Source: [Phialemoniopsis] sp. UDSM-2020
Lineage: Eukaryota; Ascomycota; Sordariomycetes; Thyridiales; Thyridiaceae
DNA: 64,000 nt
NCBI GenBank assembly: GCA_018873225.1
Contig: JAEILZ010000003.1
Span: forward strand, 4,836,001-4,900,000
Reading direction: 5' to 3'
A model generated the notes under the pieces. That model saw nothing but the letters and a program-made list of their open reading frames with translations, was not told the origin of the DNA and made no database searches. The position numbers and the translations under genes were made by a program. Positions 11,848 to 22,752 of this stretch are shown one piece after another. How positions within the stretch are numbered: position 1 is the first letter of the stretch; every line of letters starts with the position of its first letter.

Positions 11848-13923
11848 TGCCGACCTTGCCTTGTGGTGGGATGGTACTCACACACACTCACACAGTGGCA
11901 GGCTGGAGACAGGATCCCGAGGCCAGGTGAGAAGCTTGTGGCAGAGGAGGGCCTTGGACGGGGATGATCGGTAGGACCCACTGGTTGGTTCAGGGGAGGG
12001 GGGCGAATCTCTGTCGACAGGGCCCATCGTGTGGTCCGAAAGCAAGGTACTCCCGAGATGATGCTCGGTGATGTAGTCATTTCCCTTCCTTGGTCGGTGG
12101 CCGGGTCAGCAAACCAACATCGTCCACCCACCAGAGAGAGAGCACAAGCAAGCTCTGGCTGGGTTAGAGCCAAAGTGAATCGAGGTACTCGAGCGTCAGG
12201 ATGGTGGGTACATCCCCAGCTCGGCCTAGCGACGTAGCATAAGTACCAGGGTGCGGACAAGGTGTGGACAAGGTTGGCCATGCCGCATTGCGTTAAGGAG
12301 ACTGTGGAGTATTCCCCGAACAAGACACAGGTCCGACAGATCTGCCCACGCACTCCACCTGGGGGAGGCGTTAAATTAGGTGGACCGCAATTGGCCCGGG
12401 GGACGATCAGGATGGCTCGGTGGCTCGCTGAATCTCTTTTTTGGCTTTTGCTTTCCAGCGAGTGGTCACGGTGCAGGTGGTGTGCGGATGTGACGGACGA
12501 GGGCGGCCCTGACAGAGAGCGCACCGTGGTGGCTGAGCTTTTCTGGTGGTCGCCGTTGGACTCGCTGGGATTCTTTGTGTCGCAACGGCATGCTCCAGAA
12601 AGTAATCTCGGCGGTAGCCAATCTCGTCCCTTCGCACTCATCGATTCGACCCTGATCCTCGCAGCGTCTGTTCGATCTCCTGCCTCTAGTGTATTACTGT
12701 ATTACAGCGCGCATGCAAGCCCTGTTCATCCTACCCCAAGTGGTAAATTGGCAAAAAGGGGCTCAAACACTGCCTAAGCCGCATTCAACCTTCTCTCGCA
12801 GTTATTCTCATTGTAGTGATTGAGAGCGATTTCGCTTCGCCGTAGCCTTGCTTTGCCTGGATGCACTGGCTCAATCGCAGGCCGCCGTCGATGCAGGAGA
12901 GAGGCAGGCGAAAGCCGCCCGGCTCACACGGAACTGCTGCGAGGTACCGCTGCCCGCACATCGCCAGCGATCGCCAGGTACTTGCAGCCGGTACATCTCC
13001 ATTGGGGCAGGCGTTGTTGGAGGGATTCAGCTTGGCTGGACATCTGGACGCTGACACTGGTCAAGCGGGCAGCCCCTCGGCCCAGTTTTTGCTTTGTTGT
13101 TGGTTTTGATGACGACGCCACTGGGGAAACCTGGGGCGTCTGGTGGTGCCCGTGGCCTTGGCAACAGGCGCAGTGCTGTGGATGTCTTCAGACGGAGCCA
13201 CCATAGCAGAGGCCGTCCGACGCCAACGGCTGTCACTGGCCCGAAGGACGACGAGCAGGAATGGCTTCCCAGAAACCCAATTGGGTTCCCCAAATTGGAT
13301 AATGACTCGGCCGAGACAACAGCGACGTCAACTTTACGTTTCAAAGCTAGGACTGGTCGACGTTGGCTCGAACCCGATATTCTATTACGCCGTCGACTTC
13401 AGCCAGAACCAAGCAAGCAAAACCCATCGATCTGTATGACGCGGGAAAAAACCAGGTGGGTGGTGCTACCACTCTGTTTTTCCAGGTCTCAGGTCGGTCG
13501 GCGCATGGGATCCAATGTGATCGACTGATTGCCGTGAAAATTATGCCCAGTAAGCAAGCAGAGCAGACGCCGGGAAATCCCTCTGCCCCATTCGGTACGT
13601 AATGGCGGACGAGTTTCGAGGCCACAGCACACGACCAACCTCCCCAAGCTACATCATATGAATCCAATTTCTTGCTGGTCCCTCCCAGCCAGCTAGGTAG
13701 CCAACTTCGTGGGAGAAAGCTGTCAATAAGGTAGCCATGATTGGCAGGTCAGTGACGGCGCTACGGCCTTGTGCCCCTGTACTAGAATAGCGTCGCAGAG
13801 CGAAGAGCAAGCCAAGTGCCTTTTGACGACCTTGCTTGTTGCCATTAGGCGCATCCCGCCGCGGTACTTTAAACACCACACCCACCCCCTTGGAGGGTCG
13901 GACTGTTGGATCTGGGGGCGGTC

Positions 13924-13950
13924 CCAGTGCCAAGAAACGGTTGGCACTGG
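13924..13950. repeat. Perfect 10-bp inverted repeat (hairpin)
   Basis: The arms CCAGTGCCAA and TTGGCACTGG are perfectly complementary around the 7-nt loop GAAACGG. It could form an RNA hairpin or be a dimeric protein-binding site. No adjacent gene explains it. Confidence 0.6.
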
Positions 13951-15752
13951 CCACTTTCTGGGGGTGGACACCATCGTCAGAAGAGCCAAGAAGACCGAAG
14001 ATGCTTGTGAAGACCGATCTCCGCAGTGCGAGCGGTAAGTACCTCTTAGCACCATTACTGCCCTTGCAAAAGCTTGACCACCACGGTCAGCCAAGAGCTT
14101 CAGAGTCCCAGATGTGCCACCAACCCGCAGCCCAAAGGACGCTATCCAATATTAGCACCAAGCGTCACATCTTTGAGCCGAGGGACAGGCACATCTGAAC
14201 GTGCATCTTGTGGAAGAAGAAAAAGCATATGATTCTCATCTCCCAGGTTGGGGGAGTTAATGTGGGAGAATCCGGGGTACAGCGAGATTTTCCCCTTGAG
14301 CTTTCATCACATGCGCTGCCGTGCACCCTGACTGCCAGGCACCTCGACGCATCGAGTAACGCCGACCATCGGCAGAGCACAGCCATCATTGTTTATGCAT
14401 TCAAGGATGCATGTTTCACACATAGAGCTGATTGTTGGACAGGAGAACACCGACATCCAATAGTCCAGACCATGAAAGGGTGTTGCTATTTCCATCCAGA
14501 ATTGGTATTGGACATAATATTGTCCTCCTGGATTGAGCTTTGCTTGTCAAAGAGGCGAATAATTACGTAGTGAGACTCTCATGACACTGGCTTTAACGGG
14601 GTTTGAAGGTAACGTTCTGTCGGGATCAAGATTTGCTGTACGGACAGGGGTGACGACAAGTTGAACAAGGCAAGCCTTCCAGGATGCCGCTCCCAGGCGA
14701 TCCATGGTAATTGCGTGTAATTTGGTCTCCTGCAGCGAGGTCCACAACACCATCAATTCGACCCGCCGCAGTAATAAGACGCGAGAGCAGTCGTCTCATG
14801 CAGAAACGGAGATGAGTTGTGACTGGTGAGGATGCAGCTAGTCAAGCTGACGCTGCGAACGAGCCGTATCAACGTGCAGCACTATCGTCGGCTTCACGAT
14901 GAGAACGATGTCTTGAACAAGCTGCAGCTTTGCCAGTAAACAAACATTGACCCGCTTTCCCTCTAAGCAGATGATGTTGTGCAGCGGAGGTCGCAGCTAC
15001 CAATCCCCGCATGCCAGTGCAGGACAACGGAATGCATCTTGGGACCTTATTCATGTTCTGGAATTGAGCCGGCATGCGTGAAAGCTCAACTTTCCGATCT
15101 GTGACCTGCACTCTGTAGGTTGGGAGGTACAAGCTGAAGATGAGGCGCCACGCACCCGCATGGACATAACGGCAAGCCAAGACAATTCGCCTCGACCACG
15201 AGGTCTCAAATCTGTCGTCTTGGAAGCTCGAAGGCCTGAAGCTCCTGACGGGTCCTTTTGTAGGCGTTCGATATCCCCGAGAAGGTGAAGCTGATACTTG
15301 CTGCTCCCATACTCCGAGAGTGACTCAGGCTTGCCAGGTAGCCGTCGCATCTCAACTCAGCGCCATATCTCCAATCCTGCACACGCGACGGGTCAATGGA
15401 GAGCCTGAAAGCGAGTAGGCAGGACTATCGCGATCCTGCCCTTCTCGCAGGATGGACAATGGTATTGTGACCCGTCTGGGCATGTTGTCATCGGCTCAGG
15501 TCCTACAACATGAGGTATCAATTGATCATTGATGGTGCTGGCTTGTCTCTGCTCACTGCGGGACATACCCGAGCTCGGGATTCAGCACCAAATGAGGCCG
15601 GCCAGAAATAAATTCCTTATCGATAAGCGATGCATCGCAGCTTCCTTGGGTTTGACCCCACGCACCTTCTGCCCCTCCATCTTCTGGATCGATGAGATCG
15701 CAAAGGAGCGCAAACATATTCGAGTCCAGCGCTGCCAACATTGTCGCCTGTG

Positions 15753-17499
15753 ATGGAGTACGAAACGAAGACTCGTAGGTCTTGCTGACACTCTTGCCTC
15801 CCAAAATGATCTCTAACCATGCGTCCATCCAGCCGGCTATACGACAGCGGAGCGGACCTCGTTTGGGTGGCCGACTGCTCGGGAGCGATGGCCCATCATC
15901 ATTGTTAGTCGACCTTTCGAGCGTGCTCCTGGTATTCATGTGCCTTGCTGACCTAGCCACTGACAAATAATAGACCCAAGCCATTGACGACGTTTTCCGA
16001 AGTGTGTCGCAGTGCGACGACGCCGACAAGCGCGAAGAGGGCAAGAAGATCGTCGAAGAGATCGCCAAGCTCAAATACGAGGTCCAGCACGACCGGCAGC
16101 TCACGTACGTCGACCGTGGACCCCCATGACGAGTTACCTTCCTGACTTGATGCGATTCCGAGATACAGACCTGTACGAGACGACGGGCAAGACGATGTCG
16201 CCATCTACAACAAGGAGCTCGAGCAATTGGGCAATCCTTCGTGGCTCAACGTTCCTTGGCTGTATGCCGAGTGCTACTTGTTCCGGTACGTGACAGTCGA
16301 TGCGCAGTTCATAGTTCCTGGGAGGTTGTGATTCTTACACAAGTGTCTTCTTTAGGCGCATCAATACCTCCTTCACGCTCTCGAAGAATTGGCAGAACTA
16401 CGACATCTTTGCCCGGCAAAAGATCAAGACCTTCCGCTCCTCCCGCCCAGCCGTCCTCGAGCTCGCTACAAAGTACAGAGGACTAGTCAAACAACTTGAA
16501 GAAAGCAAAGGGAAAGTGCAGGATGAGGAAGCCGACAAGATTCTGTTCATGGAGATGTGCGAGATCTGCCTCTGGGGCAACGCGACCGACCTGTCCCTCC
16601 TGACCAACCTTACCTATGAAGACATCCAAAAGCTGCAGGGCTCCGACGCCCGCAAGGCCGCCGAGAAGAACATCCTAGCCAACGACTTGCCGGCTGCATA
16701 CGAGATATTGAAGAAAGCGAAGGCCGAGGGCAAGAAGGAGCGCCGCGTCGACATCGTCCTCGACAACGCAGGGTTCGAGCTATACGTTGACCTCATCCTG
16801 GCAGGCTACCTGCTGTCGTCAGGCCTGGCGACGCTGGTCGTCCTACACCCCAAGTCTCTGCCATGGTTCGTCTCGGACGTCCTGCCGAGCGATTTTGCCG
16901 CCCTCTTGAACGCGCTCGCACAGCCTAAGAGGTTCTACGAGACCCCATCAGAGGATGAGGTGCATCAAAACAAGACGCCGGATCCGCTTTCCGACAGCGA
17001 TGCCTCGGATCTGAGCTTCCTCTTCCAGCAGTGGAGCCAGCTCTACGCTGAGGGCCAGCTCATCCTCCGACCCAACCGATTCTGGACGCACCCTGGTAGC
17101 TTCTGGCGGCTGCCTCACACCGCCAAGGACCTCTATGAGGACCTCAAGACGAGCGAGCTGGTCATCTTCAAGGGCGACCTCAACTACAGGAAGCTCACTG
17201 GCGATGTAAGTCATGGCTATCACTGACTGTGCACTATGTATATCTGGACTGACGTATTACTGCAGGCGAAATGGGATCCTACCACTCCGTTCGTGGAGGC
17301 GATTGGTCCGCTCGGTCCCGGCTCGGGCGTTAACGTGCTGGCGCTGCGGACGTGCAAGGCTGACGTCGTGGTCGGTCTGAAGCCCGGAGAGGATGAGCGG
17401 CTGCGGAAGGAGACGGAGGACGGCGGCGGCGACTCTGGTGCCAGGAAGTGGGCGTGGAATGGCAAGTGGGCTGTCGTGCAGATGTCGAACGGAGCATAG
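15753..17499 (+). CDS. ARMT1/DUF89-family damage-control metal phosphatase
   Basis: I reconstruct six exons: 15753-15774, 15833-15903, 15974-16104, 16169-16285, 16356-17205 and 17266-17499, giving 474 residues. The first coding exon is only 22 nt; intron 1 has a clear CTAAC branch site. The N-terminus reads TARERWPIIITQAIDDVF, conserved in fungal DUF89 proteins, followed by GNPSWLNVPWLYAECYLFRR and the metal-binding region with Asp250, Asn251, Glu255 and Asp259 (DNAGFELYVD). Family members (subfamily III, human ARMT1, yeast YMR027W) are cobalt- or nickel-dependent phosphatases that remove damaged sugar phosphates such as fructose-1-phosphate; some were reported as carboxyl methyltransferases. 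It is a cytosolic housekeeping type. It converges with the TauD-like gene. Confidence 0.88.
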
Positions 17500-18280
17500 A
17501 TGCGATAGAACTACGGGGAGCCGAGGGACGCTCCTGGTGCCTAATGCTTTTGAAGATAGACCATTGCGTTCTCGCAGACCTCAAAAGAAAACATTTTTCG
17601 TCAGCTTTCCGTATTAGCAATATCTCGATCGCGTCAATATCTTGTCATTAGTTGCATGTCAAGGAGCCTAGCCTGGTGGAGTGCGCAGACGGTGGCGCCG
17701 TCCGGCTCCCCGACCCCTGATCGGGCTTCGAGATCGATCCTTACCGGACTTGGAAGAAGTGCGATCGGTCGATCAGCCTTATATTCACGACATTTTGCAG
17801 TGCTTCAGGCTGTGCAGGCTATCCTTCAGCAGGGCAAGGTTGTTCACGTATAAAGTAATGGACATCAATGATACTCAAGGGCCGGTTGGATTGTCTGAGA
17901 AGGCAAGGGAGCAAGCACCCTTGCCTGAAGCCATGGAAAGGACGGGCGCGTGTTGCGATAGTCATGTAATTCTTTCGAGAGATAGGAATGTATAAAGCAA
18001 TCTATTTTCGTCATCATTCTTTTGCTTCATTAAACTTTTTCATTGTAAAAGGAAGGAGTGTATTCAGGATAAGGATAAGGAGAATATCAATCTGAAGTAG
18101 ACTTGGGAAAATAGGGATTGTAACTTGTTTCGAAAGGCAATATGCATGACTGGAACAAAGGAAAGGACAGAGAATAGGAAGCACACAGGGTTTTGCCTGC
18201 ATGATGCATTGTTCCACGAAAAAGAGAGAAGGTCGTTCTGGCAACTAATATGTCCACAACCCCCTTTTATTCCTTCTCTT
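17500..18280. other. Intergenic between convergent genes
   Basis: This is the 3' flank of both the ARMT1-like gene (+) and the TauD-like gene (-). The AT-richer part near 18000-18250 fits untranslated and polyadenylation sequence. No gene seen. Confidence 0.5.
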
Positions 18281-19812
18281 CTACTCGTCGTCGCTGTCGT
18301 CCTCCATGACAAACGACGCCGAGCCCGTGGTGTACTTGGGCTCCTTGTACACCTTCTCCGGCTCGACGGCATACTGCCTCTTGACGTCGACGCCCTCGGC
18401 GTCGTACTCGTACGCTGCCTGCCACGGCGCCCGCATCGACGCGGGGACGTCCCAGCCGCGGACCGAGCTGCGCAGCCACAGGCGCACGAGGTGCCTGCGC
18501 CCTTGCTCGGCGTCGGCGTCGGCGTAGCTGTCGCGCGCGTGCAGGAGCGCCCAGTTGTTGAGCAGCAGGATGTCGCCCGCCTGCGCGCGCACGCGCAGGC
18601 TGTGCCGCTCGGCCGTCGCCGACAGGGCCGCGAGCGCGGCGAGCTGGGTCTCGGTCAGGGTCGGGACGCCGCCCGGGTGGGTGGCGGCGGGGCGCGGGCG
18701 CGCCGTGTTGGGGTGCAGGCCGAGGCGGCCCGGGTCGAGGGACATCATGATCTTGCCGGCGTGGCGCTCGACGAGGGGGCAGAGGATGTAGCGCTGGTCG
18801 CGGCCGGAACTGTTGTTGGGGACGAAGGATTGTTAGCTTTTGTTGAACTCAAGGGGAAAGGGAAAGGGAAAGGGAAAGGGGGAGAAGGATATGAAGGTTG
18901 ATGACTTACACCTGGATAGGCCACTGGGGCTCGGAGAGAGTCTTGAGCACTTCCGGGTTGTTCTCGAGGAGGTCGTTGTAGATGGTCCAAGACGAGGCTA
19001 CGCGAGTATAGCCACCCTCTTTGGCGCAGTGTCGGACTTGGAGGGCAAGGATGTCGCAACCCATGTCGGTGTGGAAGGGCTGTCAACAGACGAGTCAGAA
19101 CAAGCAACACAGAAGATGGTCTTTGGGTCAGACAACTTACAAGGCTTCCATTGGTGTGTAGATCGTGGCGGCGCTCATAGGGACTAGCCCACTGTTTGGC
19201 GTCCGTAACATGCACTTTAACAACGTTAGCTTTGCAGACCAGCCTAGACCATCAGAACTGTAGCCTGTAAACTAGAGATCACTTACTAACAACCTTCCCA
19301 TCCTTATCTTGTAGGCCCAAGTGGTCACCAATGTAGCTGGCCACGCCGAGATATGCTGACAAGTTGTCCTCGGGGGAGTATTGGGAGGTGTCTAGTCCTC
19401 GAATCAAGGCCAGGCCAGGACCATCGTGAAGAGCGGCAGAGACAGAGTCAAGTCGCTTCTGAAAGACTTCAGGCAATTGGAAGTTCTGCGGGCTGATCTT
19501 GTCAAAGTTCACGCCAAGGCCTTTGAGGGATATGTTAGCCCACTGTTGGCCCCCTTTTTGGGACGAAAGGATCGGCTGGTGGGGAGGAACCCGCGTACCT
19601 TTAAAGCCCTGAAGTGCCTTGCCGATCTCAGCAGTCTCCTCTGGCTCGAGATGAAAGACATAGGCGTCTTGGTCTCCCTCTTGAGATAGAGCGGATGGTT
19701 CCCAGACTAGAGGACCCTTAACTGGATCAGCAGGACCGGCGGCTGCCCCGTCCCCGTTACGCAGACCCGCACCCGCAACGGTAGTCTGTTGTTCGACGGT
19801 AGATTGAGACAT
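18281..19812 (-). CDS. TauD/TfdA-family Fe(II)/2-oxoglutarate dioxygenase
   Basis: Four exons (19287-19812, 19141-19214, 18910-19079, 18281-18809) give 432 residues. The metal triad is visible: His203 and Asp205 in PFHTDMGCD, and His347 in NNWALLHARDSY. The downstream Arg residues in RRHLVRLWLR are suited to binding 2-oxoglutarate. Family enzymes hydroxylate a small substrate (taurine, sulfonates, 2,4-D, amines) using 2-oxoglutarate and O2, mostly in the cytosol; fungal members of this size are usually uncharacterised. The C-terminus is acidic. Intron 3 contains a short GGGAAA repeat. The donor of intron 3 is placed after CAGGT because that restores frame through VSGRDQRY. The start is the first Met of an open exon with a Thr/Gln/Ala-rich leader. 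Confidence 0.85.
18851..18883. repeat. GGGAAA microsatellite in a TauD-like gene intron
   Basis: Four to five tandem hexamer copies lie inside intron 3 (18810-18909). On the transcribed minus strand the tract is pyrimidine-rich and close to the 3' splice site, so it may act as the polypyrimidine tract. Confidence 0.7.
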
Positions 19813-22752
19813 GGTGTTTCAATGATCAAGTGTTCACTTGGAGAATGAAGATAGTGAAGTGGTATGAGGATGAGTTGTTTTTGGGTTCTGATTGTTGTTT
19901 ATCTGGTAATGAGACTGTTGATAGCTCGAAGCATCACACCCATAGGAGAGGAAACTAGCTCGATATTTATCCTACAACTGCCAGACTACAAGTGACATTT
20001 GAGCCCATTGATGGACACATATTGATGTGAACACAGACTTCAACGACAATGCTGGATGCAAGGATACATCATCCGGGAACTGACCGGTCTGCCTCGAGTG
20101 TTGTGAAGGCCATCACGATCGCGGATCAAGCCCAAACTATCCCGACAGCATCAGATGCATGGAACACCCCATGACAAGACCGGAAAGATTCCGGATGGGG
20201 TAACAGCCTCACGGACGAGATTTCCATTGTCGTTGTTGAGGTCATGGAGATGTTTGCCCCCCGTTGAGATGTGCCCAGTTGGTTGGTCACTAGTGTCGAT
20301 TAGGATATCTGCTCCACGATACCATCAAGAGAAGCAGGGTAGTCCCCGGTTGAAATATGCTCGAGAGTTACCGGATGATGAGGACACTGGAGCAATAAGG
20401 GGGCGCGACATTCCCGTCGAGTCAGAGCCAGATCTCCTCATGACGGCCCCCGGGCCGGTAAGCTAACGAGGTCACCGGTCTCTTTGCTGCTTGTGCTAGC
20501 GATGCATGTCCACATATTCGCTTGTTGTTCCCCTTTACCACGACCGCCAAGAGTCTGAGGATGGGAATTTGAGGCAGGTTTCTCCAAAGACCCTCTGCAC
20601 GATGACCGGCTACCCGGTTCTTGAAACCGGAGGGTTTGGCCGTTGGGCTGTCGCACAAACTAGGTGACTTCTCGACGAACGGGATAGTTTGCGTCCTGAC
20701 CTCAATATAGCTGCGAGATGACGAGTGAAGCTTATTGAAGAGCCAAGACCGGTGTAGCGGAGCGTTCAAGCAGCCAGCAATGCGCAAGATTCATTCATCT
20801 TGCATTTGACGCCATGTTCGAGGTTAGGATCTCCACCTATGGGGCTGCTGTGAGAATGAAGGGGACTAAGACATGTCTAGATGATATGGAGAAAAGCACA
20901 TTCCTTTTTCCGGTCTCTTTGTTGTCATCGAGGGTGGCACGAAAGAGATGGAGGGAGGCGCGGGAACCACAAAAAACACCACGCACCAGTACAGATTGCC
21001 ATCGCGCCTAGCGAAGACGGATAGATCCTGTCGTGCAGGAAACCGGCAACGGTCCGAACCTTGAAGACAGCGCGGCCCCGAGACGCGGGATCTAAATCAC
21101 ATAGAACGACGAGAAGGCCTCAAAGATTCCCGGTCTCGCCCGTCCTCGACAACCTCTCATGTTGTGCCACTCGATAATTTGGGCGGCTCAAACAGTCCAG
21201 TCAAGAGCGAGCGTCGAGCAGTTGAACAGACGTGTCACTCCAAATCAAGCCTACCAGTCACGTCAGTCACTCCATTGCCACCATCTCTAGAGAGCTGCAT
21301 GCGATTTCCGGAGAGCAAAAGGGCACATGGCTCCCGACCGGGCCATTGTACAAAATGTACTCGATGACGCACGTCGGCCTGACGTGCATATTTTTGATTA
21401 TCGATGTCGATCCGATTGGCGCCGTGTCATGAAATCCCCCCCGTTTCCCACACTTGGGTGTTCCATTTCGGTCTCACAAGAAGTGCAATTGGAGCCGTTC
21501 TCGGGAATGTAGGGGCCAGCATCAGGACTGTGATGCATTGTGGTGCAGAGACACGAAAGCATCACCTATTGCACGACGCCAACGACCAATCAAGAGCCCT
21601 GCTCTTGACGCGCTTCATGGCTCTAGAACCGAGGCTGACTGATATTGGGCAATGACCGGGCCATTTGTCGAGACAATGGGCATTGTGGCTGCAGCTCAGA
21701 GATTTCCATCCAATCCCCATCATCCATGAAACCGGTGAGAATGTAGGAATCTGCGAATCCCTGTCGGCCTGACCCCCCACTCGCAATCACCTCCCCTCCT
21801 TGATCAAACCGGACTCCCACCGGATGAAAGAGATCGAGAGGGCACTGTCCTCGTTCCCTTCCTCTCCCACGACCTTCGCTTGCAACGGCATCACCACGCC
21901 TGCTATCGCGGTCCCACAAGATCCACGATCACGCCCTGCTCGGCCTCAGTGGACCCGTCGCTACTGTTGCAACTCGGACGCTGGCAAAGCTGGGCAAGAG
22001 GTCTCGCGCGCCGTGTACTGGAGCATCACGAGCTCCTGGAAAGGCCACTGAAGACGCGATCGCTGGAGCTGCTGTGACCCGATTGTCCCCTCAGCGCGGA
22101 ACTGGCGGCAGCGCACTCTATTTTTCCCTATCCTTTGCTGCGATCCACGCCAGGAACCCGCAATCCTTCGATCTTCACGATAATTCCAGGCACAGCCACC
22201 GCCTGTTATCGCTCCAGGTAACATCAGCCCGGCGATTGACAGGCCGTGCCGCCTGTTTTCTGGCCCCATCTTGAGCTGCTTGTGGTGGTTCGAGAATGCT
22301 GTGACACTCGTGCTTGTGGGCCGCGTACCAAGAACGAAACATTCGCTCCCCATCGAGGTCGGGCCGCCGCGACTGGAGAGCTCTCGTGGGCAATCCCATT
22401 CGAATCATTGCACCGTGTTACACACCGTCTTTTCATTACAGATCCTGGGACCCTTCACCGGCCAAGAGAGATTTATCCTTCAACCGGGAAAGCAGGGATT
22501 GTAAAGTAGGTTGTGGGAACAAGGTTTGGCCCCGGAAATGGCCACAGTGAGACGCCGTCGACCGGCTCTCCCCAAGAGCGTAAATATGACCCTGTCCATC
22601 TCCTTCCACTGCACCTCTTTCTAGAACCCGGTACTTGCGGCCGCTGTCTCACCGAATGCCTGGATTTCCCACGCATTCTGCGAGACTGACGCGTGTCTTG
22701 AATGCATCGTGCAGCTTGTCAAAATACTGATCTGCTCTACCATTGCCCCTAG
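19813..22752. other. Intergenic, about 2.9 kb, between divergent genes
   Basis: It contains the promoters of the TauD-like gene (-) and the zinc-cluster regulator (+), plus any untranslated first exon of the latter. Short open frames are present in all phases with no family features. I see no transposon or RNA gene. Confidence 0.45.

Larger units (their letters stand above)
11663..15752. other. Gene-poor stretch of about 4.1 kb
   Basis: It lies between the divergent CFEM and ARMT1-like genes. Open frames occur (for example near 12262-12777 and 13094-13528) but have mixed composition, no domain signatures and no consistent splice pattern. I see no transposase or reverse transcriptase remnant. 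A strong short inverted repeat lies at 13924-13950. The length is unusual for the otherwise compact left part and could hide non-coding RNA or a decayed element. Confidence 0.45.

Noticed and set aside
13360..13385. GGCTCGAACCC resembling a tRNA T loop
   Set aside because: No matching D arm, anticodon arm or acceptor stem around it.
15553..16104. 183-codon minus-strand frame with protein-like composition near its end
   Set aside because: It overlaps four parts of the ARMT1-like gene including its start and exons, and has no recognisable domain or splice partners.
18125..18901. 258-codon plus-strand frame
   Set aside because: Antisense to the TauD-like gene, no family features, contains the intron repeat translated as Lys/Gly.
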